A stretch of 64,000 nt of DNA from Anisus vortex (Eukaryota; Mollusca; Gastropoda; Planorbidae): the NCBI GenBank assembly GCA_949126835.1, contig OX421500.1, positions 29,243,991-29,307,990 of the forward strand, in the 5' to 3' direction. The first letter of the stretch is position 1, and each line of letters starts with the position of its first letter. This document shows positions 44,854-57,519 of the stretch, one piece after another. The position numbers and the translations under genes are program-made. Below the pieces are notes generated by a model, which was not told where the DNA came from, made no database searches, and saw nothing but the letters and a program-made list of their open reading frames with translations.

Positions 44854-47058
44854 TATAGACCTTTTCATTTTTTTAATTATTCCCTAAAAAAGGTCATGTC
44901 TACGCATGCGCACTCGCTGGGGGGGCAGAAGTTATCAATAAAACCTTCTTCGCCTAGTTATTTTATTGGGGGCCTAGTGGTTTTTAGGCGTAATTATATT
45001 AGCTTTTCATTTTACAAAAAAATTACTTCATAAAAACTTTATACCCAGAAGCTTGGGGGCGAACTGTACTTTTATTTTACCTTTCGAACCAGTTTTTAAC
45101 CCAAAACACATTTATTATACATTCTAGGCCTAATGCATCTATGGTTACCATGTTAATACATTGGCGTCGAGCGATCAGTAAATCGTCTTTATGTATACAA
45201 ATAAAATTTTACATAGTTATAAATATATAAAGCTTTGTTTGTTTTGAAGTATCAACACAAAGGCTATATTGTATTAAGTTATTATCTGTAGCAATAGAAA
45301 TCGTAGCTTTTAATTATTATATTTTTTTGATCGTTCGATTTCGATGTAACAAAGTTAAAAGTTAAAAGTTAAAGTTAAGCTCATCACAGTTTGATTCTGA
45401 AAAGGCCTAGGTCTATTTCCCATAGGCCTATGCTAATGTTTGACTTGTTCTGTGGTTTTATCGTTAAAATATTGTATGTAGAAGTAGTTAAGCAGGATTA
45501 TAACATATTAGTAGACCTAGCTATAGGCTATATATTATAATATATAAATTATAAATATAGGCTTATGGCTTATATGAAAGGCCTAGCTATTATTTAATAT
45601 AGTTGGCCTATATAAGATAAGATAAGATAAGATTGCTTTATTGATCCAAATGAATGGAAAATTGACTTGATTACATAAATTCCGTTTTTTTTTCAGCATA
45701 CCTAAAACAATATTAAAGAACCATTTGTACTCAAACACAATAGACATTCACGCACACTATCATACCATTTATCATACAAGAAAAAAGTAGGCCTATTATT
45801 TAGGAGTCAGCTATTGAGCCATCGTATTTCCTGGCTGAAAGGTGATTCTTTTGAAAGAGTCTTACTGACAGTGGAACAAAAGAGTTCTTAAATCTCTCTG
45901 TTCTTGCCCTTATAGAAAGAAGCCGACCACTTCGACTAGATAGGCATATCGAATCGGCCTATCATATATAGTTAACTATAATAGGCCTATAGGCCTACTA
46001 CTATAGTAGGCCTATTAGCCTATTAGCCTATTATAGTAGCCTAAAAGTTATAAGATTAAACAGTTTAAACTATTAAACAATTGAAACTATTTACTATTTT
46101 ACTTTAGAAAGTTGTTGATTAACCGATTGCGATTGCATGAAATAATTAAGCGAATATGAAGGTAGGCTATGCTATATATTTGATATTTGCAAACTGGTGC
46201 GTGTTTTCTTCATGAATTTTTATTTATAAGCCTGTTATTGAATAATATTTCATGCATATGACTTATGAAATGACAATATGAATAGGCCTATGTATCTATA
46301 GTCCTATCATATTCAATATGGAAAGCATAGGCCATAGGCCTACGCCGACATACGGTCATGGGCCCGACTATACGACATAGGCCTATATATATTAGCCTCT
46401 TCCTACGAACAATTTTTTTTTAAAGTTTAACATAATATTAAAATTTGCTATGGCTATGGTTTTTATATTCGTGAAGATGCATCGGCTCTTGCCTCTGACT
46501 ATATCAAACATTCAACATGAAATATAGGGCCTATCTAGAATTATATTTGCCATTTTATTAATCAAAACGAGCGATCTAGGTCTAGAGCTAAGTTAAGCAA
46601 TAGCTTGAATAGCCGACAGTAAAAAAAGCAATATAGGCCTAATTATTATTTTCTTGATACAAAACTAGTTCTAAACGTTATTTTTTTTAAACATTTCGTC
46701 ATTACATTGAAGAAACGCGAACATAAAGTAATGACACAGTGATCATAGTAGAATCGACCATAATATTAAGGTCCAAAGCATAGAGTCCAGGTCTAAAAAA
46801 TGTTTTTCTTTAAAAAAAAGAAGCTCTAAACGTTATTTTTTTTTAATTTCCTTCCTAGGTTCTTAGTTTAAGTTTTCCATGTGTTTTTATGGTCTAAACT
46901 TATAAAACAACTATAATAACATTAAAATACCCCAACGCCTTTAGTAAAATACTAAGAGGAAAGAGGAATAAACAACTGCTTCCGCCCCTACAGAAATATA
47001 TGTCAGTGAGATTTGAAGGGAATTTCCGATTTCCCGGGTCAAAGTAAAAAGGTCTATA
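44854..47058. repeat. Candidate 2.2-kb inverted-repeat-bounded region rich in TAGGCCTA
   Basis: TATAGACCTTTT at 44854-44865 is matched by its exact complement at 47047-47058. Between 45125 and 46640 the hexamer AGGCCT occurs about 12 times, usually as TAGGCCTA, in otherwise AT-rich DNA. LINE-F copy 2 is inserted within. Whether the 12-bp pair marks a real element is unproven; no TSD beyond TA is visible. Confidence 0.35.
45611..45955 (-). mobile_element. LINE-F copy 2: C-terminus and 3' UTR, (CTTAT)n tail
   Basis: On the minus strand from about 45955 the sequence translates as RSGRLLSIRARTERFKNSFV, PLSVRLFQKNHLSARKYDG and SIADS, then a stop. This is the typical last segment of CR1/L2-like LINE polyproteins (R-x-KNSFIPxAI-x-L). 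The 3' UTR ends in ctttattgatcc-like sequence complement and the CTTAT tail at 45611-45632. 5'-truncated. Same family as 1936-2155. Confidence 0.75.
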
Positions 47059-47310
47059 AAGTCTGTGCCCAGCCAAAAACGGGAGAGAGGCGATAGCTAA
47101 CTTTCTGACAAGACAGGTCGCATTAGTATTGCACTGTTCTTTTGTACACTATGCTATTTTGTAATCCATTCAACTTATACAGTTTTAAAGTTAAATAAAA
47201 GATTCTATATTAATTTACAAGCCAAGGATTTTGTCTTGATTGAAAGTTGTTGCTGAGAGATAATTTGAATAAGGCTAGATTGACCAACTTGAAGAATTGC
47301 TAAAACTATC

Positions 47311-47525
47311 ATCACTGGAACACCCTGCCACTCCAGCTGCGACAAAGCTCGAACTTTAACATTTTCAAGACCGGACTCAAGACTCACCTGTTTATTATTG
47401 ACTCCTAGCCCACTTACATTTTTAAACATTTGTCTGTTATTGTTATCATCGTTAATTGTAATTGTAATTGTAAATGTAAGTGTTAAGCGCATAGAACTGA
47501 TTGCGGGATATGCGCTATATAAGCT

Positions 47526-47562
<37 letters not shown>
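47311..47562 (+). mobile_element. CR1/Rex1-like LINE, copy 1, 3' end only
   Basis: Matches 62230-62467 nearly base for base: tggaacaccctgccactcc, ctgcgacaaagctcgaac, the stop after the LKTHL segment, then gcgcatagaactgattgcgg and a (ATT)n tail at 47527-47562. Only the last 30 or so codons and the 3' UTR are present. Confidence 0.9.
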
Positions 47563-48470
47563 TGTTAGAGAGACGTGGGTTCCCGCTGGGCATAAATAAG
47601 AATCATCCCTAGACAATCAGCCAACAGCATTGAAGTGAGAGAGCTCTAATGTAACACTGGGATAACTAGCTTTTTTTCCAACTGCCCTGATGTCCACATA
47701 AAAATGAACACTACACATGGCTAACGAGCAGCAAGTTGCCCGGATTACAAACGGAGACACATAATCCATGTCCCATTTTCTAAGTAATTGAGATAAACTA
47801 TTTAAATGCAATAATAATCAGGTCGACTTGCCTTCAATGGACAAAAACAGTGTGTTTTTTTTAATTGTTTTTATTTATTGTCAAGTCGTTTATCAACAAG
47901 AAATTAGGCAACGTGTTATTGCCTATGGTTCAGGATGCCAGCTTTCTGTCTAGAAAATACATATATTAAGTACTAGTGCGTCATTATTTAAGCTGCTAAA
48001 ACTTGTAAATAATAAGTAGCATTTTTGTATTCTATGTGTCTTTCTTGTCCAACTACCTCCTCTTATTTATAACTTTTTAGCTCCCCCCCCCCGTCCATCT
48101 TTAACAAACCCAATACATTACTTTGCCATTTGATTGTAAAGGTTTACAATTATGTGTAAAGTGACACGCCTGGTTCTGCAACGCGTCCAATCTCGATTAT
48201 GGCGTCCTAGGTCTTTTTTCCAAGTATGGGGGATGCCAGGACCTCATTTAATTAATTAAATAACTAATTACTTCTATAGTCATGACTCGCTTAATTAGGT
48301 ATCAGAGCTAAATTATTGCATATAAATATAACACAGTTAAAAAAAATGTACACATACGTACAGGAATTGACAAACACCTGCTGTTTGAATATAAGAACTA
48401 TATACTATTCCAGGTTTATTGATAGTAAATTCAAGCAAGCTAATAATATTGTTTTAAAATATAACACTTA
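47563..48470. other. No gene recognised
   Basis: AT-rich; a C11 run near 48081 may be an assembly risk. The minus frame 47617-47811 has no domain. Confidence 0.4.
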
Positions 48471-50036
48471 TGTCACGAGGTTTCCCGGGCGGGACACCAA
48501 CTTGTCACAATGTTGACACTGAGAGGGGTGCGGGGTAGTGGTTGAGTGGGGTTAATGGTGGCTGGTGGTCGTGGGGTATGAGGTACCGATGCTGTAATCG
48601 ACCCTGGAACAATTATTAATCCTCTCCTGGCTCGTTGAGATGTTATTACGTGCACAAACAGACAGTTCTAAGGTAAGCAAGCAAATCTCTGGTTACAGTT
48701 CAAGTGTTTATTTACGTTTCAAATCCAAAGGTGAAAATACATCTTACATTGTACAGTGATGCTGACACTAGTATATATAATATTATGGAATCCAGCGTTA
48801 GGTTACACAACTATACTAATGAAAAGTGCGATTACTGGCTAGACCGCTATATATATCTAACATGTGGGGCGATATAATACTTGAAATATATATGAATTTG
48901 CACAGAAATGTCTAACACTAGTACACGGTACTGTTATGGAATCCAGCGTTAGGTTACACAACTATACTGGTGAGATTACGTCTGCTGACTAAATCTCTAC
49001 AAGTCCAAGTATACAATATGAAAGTTAAGCTAAGACGATGTTTCCTTACCCGCGAGCTGGGGCAGAACTACTAAAGTTTAGTTGAGCGGGCTTTTCGTGA
49101 ACATTAGTCACGTGAAAGCTCCTCAGTTTAATTGGGTGATTACATTAATTTAGATTTACCTATAAGTACATATGACTCCCATTGGACCGTTCGAACATAC
49201 ATTTACATAAAGGTAGATGTATTGGAGGGAGAATGGAATGGGGTTAAGTGAACAATTACACCGCCAAAACTGCGGGTAGGAGTGGGGTGTAGATGAAATA
49301 ATTACTACCGCCCGCAACTCAGCGGGGGTGAACAAGGCAGACAGGGGTGGTCGAAGTGGGTGGGGATAGTGGCTGCGAGGGGCGGTGAGGGGGGGGGGAA
49401 GGGCGAAGAGGTTTTCGCTCGTCCCAGGTAATTATCATCCGGCGGCCTCTTTGCTTAAGCAACAAAGGGAATTTTGACCGGGGAACGAGTTTGTTAGAGG
49501 TCTATTTTCATATACATGTTATAAGTGCGGAGGGGCGGGATGGGGTGAAGGTCATGGAGACGGTGGGCTCAGGGGTGTTGCGTCATATATGACCCTGACT
49601 TTGTTCCGAGGGGATGGGGGGGGCACACACGTGCTACAACATTTATAGTATAGGCTTACATGAATGAATATTTACTGGCGCGGTAGTCTGTACAAATACA
49701 TTAAATATAACATGAATTAATATATTAATAGTTGAAAACATAAAAGAAATATATACATTAAGACACGTATACTTTATTCATTCACGGTTTAGTACCAATT
49801 TGGACGTATTTAATTAGCAAACTCTGAATTGGGACTAAAAGAGTGTAGTGAAGGATAGAGAGAGAGGTGAAGAAGAGTGGGGTGGGGTATTTCAATTGCG
49901 TAAGAGAGGGAGAATATAATAGCTTCAGACTACTCTTCTGCTTCCTAACCTAAACTTAAGCTAATCTATGGTTCTAGTTCTAAACTGCTATCTATCTATG
50001 TGCTAAGAATTACGATTTAAGTCCAAGGTCGTGACA
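48471..50036. mobile_element. Solo LTR, 1,566 bp, 5-bp TSD
   Basis: Starts TGTCACGA and ends TCGTGACA (perfect 8-bp inverted ends with TG...CA). It is flanked by ACTTA at 48466-48470 and 50037-50041. There is no internal coding region, so it is best read as a solo LTR left by recombination between the two LTRs of a Ty3/gypsy-type element. Inside are several G-rich tracts (48520-48570, 49270-49400, 49530-49625, 49855-49890) and a perfect 35-bp direct repeat (48783-48817 and 48934-48968). The orientation cannot be fixed. Confidence 0.75.
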
Positions 50037-50041
50037 ACTTA

Positions 50042-51130
50042 TATCAAATAGAATTAAACAAAAAGAATTGAAACTAATAGAAAATGCATAGCGATATAAG
50101 AAACTAAGCAATTAAATAAGTTGAAACAAATACGTAAGAACATCTAATTTATATTAAATCCTTAGAAATGTATTATTTAAAGAAAATGTATCAATAATAC
50201 GACCAATACAATTACTTATCCTAATATCACACATCTCCACTTGCTTGGTCTGCTACGGCATCACACCGCGTCTCCTCTGACGCATCACCCGACGCACTAC
50301 TGACGCACTGATACACCAAACTGCCATCAGCAAGCAGTCAACACCATGGCCGTCTACACGTCACTGCCAAGTCCTTGACTGTCTTCTCAAAAATGGCCAC
50401 TGTCATGTCAACCACCGTCAGCCATCGTCCTTTTCAACCTTTTGCCCCCTGTGATCAGCCACTTTGCCACCAGTAGCTGGCCACCGCTCTCGGCCATGTT
50501 GCTACGGCCGCCGGTCACGAGTTATGGGCACGGACCAACACCTAAACAACAGTCAATAAACACTTAATGCTAGACTAAACTTTATCTATATATTATATAT
50601 TGTCTATTGGAAGGTATCGATGCAAAACTCAACTCACCCGTGTCTGAAAGCACTCATCTGACTGTGGACAGTTAACATGGCTTGGATTTGATCCAAACAC
50701 CAGACTACAAGCAGAAAGTTATGTACCCAATTCTTCAGCGTCCCTACGTTAAATAGGTTTGCATCAAACCTACCAAGTCCCGCTCTTGTCAGTGTCTAGC
50801 TAGATGTATTAGCATGCTGAATTATGTCTCGCTTGGTCCCTGCATAGTCCCCCTCACGGTCGCAGATTGTAAAAAAGTATCAACTAGTTCCAGTCTATGT
50901 GTTTACCGTCCCCACTACACACTAAACTGGTCTCCAAACCTACATGATATAAGTCAAACTCTGTTGTCTGCTATGTTGTTGTGATGTCGTGAGATCAAGC
51001 CAAGAAATAAACGCCTCCTTGACATGGGGGGGGGGGAGGGGGTAACACTAAAATAAAGAACACTTGTGATTACTTAACATCGCTTAGTGGCAATGTAAAT
51101 ATTGTTCTGGTCAGACAATCCCCATATTTG
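50042..51130. other. No gene recognised; C-rich island at about 50240-50540
   Basis: The island is C-rich on the plus strand with gacgcatcacccgacgcac and several gccac/ggccac words. It has no open frame. A G11 run near 51027 is an assembly risk. Confidence 0.35.
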
Positions 51131-52223
51131 AAGAAGTCAATAAAATGCTAGATTGAGCTTTATTAGCCCTATAAACCAACATATGGTCTAAAATATATTA
51201 CTCTACTAATTTTAGCTTCAAATTAGCTTTTAAAAATAACGAATAAGATAACAATACGATTAATAAGAAATCTAGTCATATTTTTTTTCTTTCGAAACTA
51301 CGTAAAGAATTGATTGCAAAACTTAGATGTGTTCAGCAGAATAGAGCGCTCTAAAACCAGTTTTGATCATTGTAGCATCTGAGTGGAAATAGAATAACAA
51401 AAGGTCGGACGATGATGTAAAGGTGTTCGTTGGTGGGCTGCATGTCAATGGAAACTGGGTTGCCGATGTTTTGTCCCCATCATGCAGGTAGTCACAACAG
51501 CATTCAAAACTGTAAGCTGTAAAACTGAACAGTTGTTATACATAGTTTAATTTTTGGACATATTTTGCAAATGATCATATACAAGTATGGATTTTTGGGA
51601 ACCGAATCTTAAAAACTTAACGTTTCACTCTTACATTTGCCCCCATGGAGTTAAAAAAGGAGACTAGGTTGTATACACATATCAAGAGCCGTTTCCTCAA
51701 TATTAACTTAAAAACAAAAATATTTTCAGGCAGTTGTTATACATAGTTTAATTATTTGACATACATTGCAAATGTTCATATACTTGGTAACCGAGGCTTG
51801 AAAACTGTTTTGGGCCTATATTTGCCCCAATAGAGGGAAGAAATGCGACTTGTTGTAATACTAATGCATAGAGCCGTTTCGTGACAATTAAGGATGGCAC
51901 AGAACAATAGGATACAATTGATGAATTTTTAGAAATTTTTTTTAGAAAATTAAGGTTGGGTTTAGGACTATGATGGAGCACGATCGCAGAGAGGCAGCGC
52001 GTTCAGCTGTCGTATCGAAGGTCCTGGGTTCAAATCTTTGTGAAGGCTAGGATTTGTTCCCGGGTATGGAGGATGTACCTGAAACTACCGACATTAGATT
52101 GGGCAAAGTTAAGGCGGTATGGCATTGCGCTGGTCACACAATCCGCTAGTATGTAGCGTCTACATAAACTGATGAACGCTCTTTTATCGGCCAACTCGGA
52201 TCAATTTGGTCAAAAGGTATTAC
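51131..52223 (+). repeat. Diverged segmental duplication A, copy 1 (includes SINE-A copy 4)
   Basis: Aligns with 62718-63568: caataaaatgct, agctttattag, atatggtctaaaa, gacgatgatgtaa, gttggtggg-gcatgtca, ccccatcatgcag, aaaactgtaagctgtaaa and gttatacatagtttaatt in the same order. A shorter internal repeat of the gttatacatagtttaat segment occurs at about 51532 and 51733. The SINE at the end is at the same relative place in both copies. Confidence 0.75.
51972..52223 (+). mobile_element. SINE-A copy 4
   Basis: Head atggagcacgatcgcagag with B box ggttcaaatct, body shortened by a deletion in the gagtctacccagc region, and end ggtcaaaaggtattac. More diverged than copies 1 and 3. Confidence 0.8.
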
Positions 52224-52325
52224 GTATGGATTTTTTCTAATCACAAGTGGTTTATTCCTGTAACTCGCTTATGTAAATAAGTTAATTCCCTTTCCCACTA
52301 TTCATTTTGGCATCAATTTGCGCAT

Positions 52326-52948
52326 TGTTACGAATATCGGTCATAGAGGAATGGCGTAATAAGGCATTGACCTCTTAACAAGTGCGTATTAGAGTCCAAG
52401 GTTTGACCTTTCTGCTCTGAGGCAGTTTAAATAAAATAATTCGTCCAACCCCGTGGAAATTGAAGGTGATAATTCTGGATCGCAGTATTCTATAGAGCAA
52501 GAGATTAAAATGCGTATTAAGACCCTGTAGAACCTTCGATAATAGTTTTCTTTGTAAAGGCCCTACCTACTTAAAGTTAGTTCAGTTTGAAAGTTTGTAG
52601 AGTGAAGTCGCTATATTGATACTTGTATTTTTTATGCCATTTAAATATTAATGAAACACTTATGTTGCCATCAGTTCAAGCATTTATTTAAAGTTTATCT
52701 TGAGTCTACAATTTAAATAAAATTGTTTATTCTACAACTTGAGTTGTTTGATCTACCATTGTTGAGAAAGGTGTTGAAGATAATTATACCAAATATAACT
52801 ACATTACTGCATAGACCTGTAAGTCAAGGAACCCCTAGCTTGGGCTACAGATTAGCAGAATCTAGAGACTTCTAATAAAGATACAACTATACATTGAATC
52901 CGATTTAACGAGTCGTAATAATAGTCATCATAGTGACAGTCCATAACA
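52326..52948 (+). repeat. 5' LTR
   Basis: Starts TGTTACGAATATCGG and ends cagtccataaca. Contains aataaaat and taataaag words near the 3' part that could serve as poly(A) signals. Confidence 0.93.
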
Positions 52949-52949
52949 A

Positions 52950-52970
52950 TTTGAGGGCTACGTCCGATAT
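52950..52970 (+). other. Primer-binding site, tRNA-Pro-like
   Basis: tttgagggctacgtccgat begins two bases after the 5' LTR. It resembles the tRNA-Pro-complementary PBS (TGGGGGCTCGTCCGGGAT) with a one-base insertion and a few changes. Confidence 0.5.
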
Positions 52971-53118
52971 AGTTGTATAGTGAAACATATATTCAAGTTG
53001 TGTTGTGTGTGTAATGCCGTGACCTACTGAGCAAGTCTAATAACGCTGAATTTATTCTTCCGATTGGAAAAACGTAAGTTGGAAAAATTTACTTCTTTAA
53101 AAATCTCTTAACTAAAGA

Positions 53119-54290
53119 ATGGAATTTATTGAAAATCCAGAAGAAGAGGTTCTGAAAACTTTATCTATAAAGAAGTTAAAAGAGATCGCTGAGATCTTGA
53201 AGATAGAAATTACCGAGACTACACCATCATGAACAGTGTTGACACATCAAATAAAAGAGAACTTGATTGCTAGTGGCAAAATGAAAGTAGAATCAAGCGC
53301 GGAGGGATATCAAGTTGAAGGTCAGACGTCAAAATCTATGTCCGAACAGTTCCAATTTCAACTAGAAATGAAACGGATGGAAATGGAACAAAAACGTCTT
53401 GATCTTGAGATAGAACAAACACGTCTTGATCTTGAGATAGAACAAAAACGTCTTGATGGTGAGATGGAACAAAAACGTCTTGAAATGGAAGATAAGAAAA
53501 GTCAAAGAGAAACAGAAAGTCAGGAAATAATAGAACTAGCGAAGATAGGAACTACTCAAAAAGAATCTCATAAGGATGTAGAGAAGGCCAGATGGAAAAA
53601 GCTAGTCCCTACCTACATTGATAAAGAAAGTGAAATAGCTAATTTCTTCCAGACCTTTAAGATTTCTTGCAGAGATTTTAAGTTCCCAGAAGATAAAGGG
53701 GGAATATTGGTTAGAACAGCTTTTACTCAGGGAAGGGCAAGAGAGTGTGTGCTATTATCAAAGAGGAGCAATTAAATGATTACGAAGTCATAAAAGACAC
53801 TGTACTGAAAGCGTACAACCAGATACCGGAAAGTTATCGAAAAAGGTTCCGTCAGTACACAATGTCCCCTTACCAAACACACTTAGACTTCCTTCGAGCG
53901 GAAGAAAAGTTAATGGATCAGTGGATACAATCCAGAAATGTCTCCACATTAAAAGAAACGAAAAATATCATTCTTTTAGAAGATTTTATTAACAAAGTGA
54001 GGCCGGATGTGAGAATGTATCTATCCGAGCGTGACATCACTGACCCGCATAAAACTGCTGATTTGGCGGAACAATACACACTGTGTCATAGAACAGCTGA
54101 TGCAAAGAATTTTAATAGGTCACAACGGCCAGTAGAACACACACAACAAAAACATCATGAAAAGGAGAATTTTTTGAAATAAAATGATGTTAATAAAAAA
54201 TATGTCAACAAAAACGTCCAATGTACTTTTTGTAAGAGAGTAGGACATAGCATTGAAGACTCTTGGAGCATAAGAAAAGATAAAAGAACT
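53119..54290 (+). pseudogene. gag of the LTR retrotransposon (SAP-like start, coiled coil, SCAN-like capsid, knuckle)
   Basis: ATG 53119 opens EEEVLKTLSIKKLKEIAEIL, a SAP-like helix pair common at the N-terminus of this gag group. An in-frame TGA is at 53230. Residues after it form a Glu/Lys-rich coiled coil with the repeated unit LDLEIEQ. A frameshift near 53745 leads into YEVIKDTVLKAYNQIPESYR, FRQY and LAEQYTLCH, a SCAN-like capsid fold. A TAA at 54180 is followed in frame by the knuckle CTFCKRVGHSIEDS, in which the last Cys is Ser. Gag would assemble particles. Four defects are visible. Confidence 0.82.
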
Positions 54291-55895
54291 AATAAAGTGG
54301 TAATGTGCGCTAGCCATGCACCAATACAAAATGTACAAGGAAGCGAAGATACAAACGAACTGAATTCGAAGAAAGATTCTACTAAACCAGAAAAACTGAG
54401 GGTGGATTTGCCTGAGAGCAAAAGTCAGAAGGTAGAGAAATCTACAACTGAAAAAAGTGGGGATGAATATCCTGCTTTTAAATACAGAATGGCTACTGTT
54501 GGATTGATTGTCCAAGTCCACAGAGACGAAAAAGTAGACCAAAGTATTTTTGACTCGAACAAGAGTCTGAAGTCATCGAAAGATGAAAAAACATCCGAAA
54601 GTCATGGTCAAGTGAACAAAGAAATTGACACAGAGACCCTGTGCAGTTTTCAACCGTTCATTAGTGAAGGTTGTGTGGCCTTACAAAAGGAAGGACCACT
54701 GAAGTCCGTAAACATATTACGTGACACGGGGGCATCATTAACCCTGCTGCTTAAAGATGTATTACCATTGAATGATAATACATTGATAGGACAGACCGTC
54801 CTATTGAGAGGTTTTGAATGGAAAGAAGAAATACCTCTACATAGGATATACCTCTCATCAGACTTGGTAACAGGATATGTGACAGTTGGAGTAATATCTA
54901 AACTTCCTGTTGATGGCATATCTGTTATCCTAGCAAATGATTTGGCGAAAGGGAGAGTGAGACCTGAACTGATTGTGAAGGAAAATCCAGACCCTAGTCC
55001 TAATGTTGAGACAGGTGAAGAAAAAGAACTTTATTCTGTAGGTGATGTCAATAAAGGTATGACACCTCAGAAAAAGAAAGAAGAAATTCTCTCACGAGAA
55101 ACAAAAGAGGAAGAAGAAGTGGAACTTGATACTACTTTTTTCTCCAAGATTGAAGATTGTCCGAAAGGAAATGAACCATCAAAGAAGTCATCACGAAAAA
55201 AGATTATTGCTGACGAGAAAGTAGACCCAGAGTTGCTACAGCTACGTGAAGAAGCTGTCGACGAGAAAGAAACTCCTACTAATGATGTCTATGAACAGAT
55301 AGACCACAGCATGAACAAACAACAATGCAAACCTGCAGTTGCCGGTACAGATGAAGATTTAAGGAGCATAACGGAAGAAACGAGTGCTGAGAGCTGGACC
55401 GAAACTATCAAACGCTATGGGTTACCACAATCCATACCGACAGATCGAGGGACCAACTTCGCCCCGAAACTCTTCAATCCAGTCCTAACAAACTTATGCC
55501 TGAAGCATGAGGTTTCAGCTGAATCCTATCCGGAGAGTCAAGGAGCCTATGGACCTATCTTTGGACCCACTGTCCGAGGCCCACTCAAACTCCTTCAAGA
55601 GGCATGGCAGACCGAATTGGATCTCCTTGGGCTGATCAAGTACCTAGATAAGTACATAAATTTTTTGTCTGACATAACTGTTTTTGTTAGAAAAAAATTG
55701 TACACTGCTCACATGCAGATGCCATTGTTGTGTGATGAAAGCAAGGCAAAGATATTATATAATTTAAAAATGATAAAGCCTTACCTTCTGAAAACAATTG
55801 GAACAAACTTGATGTTGTTAACATTGTTACTCTTATTTGTAAAATGCATGCCTGGAGTTCAGGATGAATTAAATGACAAATTCACTGATAGTTAG
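54291..55895 (+). pseudogene. Protease-linker-integrase fragment of the LTR retrotransposon, one open frame
   Basis: The frame stays open for 532 codons from 54297. The aspartic protease shows ILRDTGAS (active site, with TLLL after) and GISVILANDLAKG. A charged linker follows, with KKIIADEKVDPELLQL. Integrase resumes at RYGLPQSIPTDRGTNFAPKL with the second catalytic Asp, then YPESQGA. The segment with the catalytic Glu is gone, and the frame picks up at FGPTVRGPLKLLQEAW, part of the C-terminal integrase region. The zinc-binding domain and first Asp are also missing. RT is nowhere in the element. Protease next to integrase with no RT between would fit Gmr1-like gypsy order (integrase before RT), but deletion could also explain it. 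Confidence 0.82.
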
Positions 55896-57507
55896 TTACC
55901 AAACTTACTATTTTAAAACTAAATCCCTTACTTGTGATGAAAAAGGACTGAGTAAAAGTATTGTTAGAGCAGATATCATTACATTGTGATATTTCTAAAC
56001 AAACTTGTTAGATTGAGCATTAAAATAAATGCTATAAAATAAAAAGATCAGTTTTATCTGCAGAATTGGTTTCTAAATCAGAGGACATAATAAATGTGGA
56101 CTGATTATAAGATATGTTTGAGAATCTCTGGAAATGATAATTGAAACATTTGGCAGAGAGGATAATTTGATTGAAAAAGATGTAAATGATTTTGAGAAAA
56201 GAGAATTTTTCTATCACTAAAGTATTGAGGAATGTTTTATTATTGTACTATGGAAATTTATTTTATCATGTACTGTTGTTGAAATAATTGCTCACTGAGT
56301 CAGGATGCAAATTTCTTCTATGTGAATTTATTCATTTGTTCTATTATCATTGAATGTATAATAATGTGGGGTAAAAATAGTTGCAGCAAGGCAGAACTAT
56401 GACTAACAAGAATTCCAAGAAATGTATTATATATGATTTTACACTTTTAGGAAACTGTTACATGAAAAGCAGATCAGAAGTGAAACTAATGTAAACTTTG
56501 TTATCCTTGTTTTGTATAAATTTAAGATGTGCCACTGACTTGACACTGTAAACCATTCTGGTTTCCTGATTAAGAATTTATAATGTTGACATACCAATGT
56601 TTAACTAATGTAATATTAATTAAGGATTTCATGTCAAGATTGTAAAACTAATCTATTTTTTTCTGTATTAGTTAAAATAGATTGAATGATTTGTATTGAC
56701 AACAAAAGACTGGGTAGACATGAACACTGTGAAAGTAACAGGAACCTAGAACCTATGAATAAAACCTTTATTGAATGGAAAAGAGCAATGTATTCCAACC
56801 TTACTATTTGAAAAGCTTAATTAAGTAAATTAACCAATTTGTTTTAAGTAAATCCATGTCTGAATGTTGTCAATTAAAAATTATTGTGCACTCTTTTAAA
56901 AAGAAAATGGTGACCTAGAAAGGTCATGGTAAAATGAAAGATTGAAATATTTTTAATGAAATTTTGCTATAAACTATCTTAATTTTTGAACCTACCATGT
57001 TTTAGTTTCTTAAAAATAACAAAAATGAATGTAATTTTGAGATTATAGTTGTTAAATAATGCTCATCGTGTCTGAATAGACATTAATCGATTTTTCTTGT
57101 TGTTTAATTACAATTGTAAAAGATATTAGTTTATAATTAAATGGACGCGAAAGTTTTTATTACCGTGGAATGTTAATGTAATAGAAATTATTAAATTGCA
57201 TTATTTTCTATTTATATCTATTAAGACTGATTATGTATTTTTCTTGTGTACGAGATTTAGATAGACATAATTGAATTGTCCATTGTTTTGAATTAATATT
57301 GAAGGAGTGAATGACTATAGTTAAGCCATTTGATAAGATTAACTTATATTGCATATATTATATGTTATTGTTATCAGTTCAATTGAATTAGAGGAATAGC
57401 CAATTAAACTGTGTTGTTTTCCCCGGAATATTTTCTTTTATAATTATTCATTAAAATTAACATTTTCAGTATTTTTAAAATGTAAAAGAAATAATTATAA
57501 AACTGTT
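55896..57507. other. Noncoding interior of the LTR retrotransposon
   Basis: About 1.6 kb between the last coding stop and the polypurine tract. RT and RNase H would be expected here in a Gmr1-like order, but no such frame or motif is seen. AT-rich. Confidence 0.5.
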
Positions 57508-57519
57508 GAAGGAGGGGGG

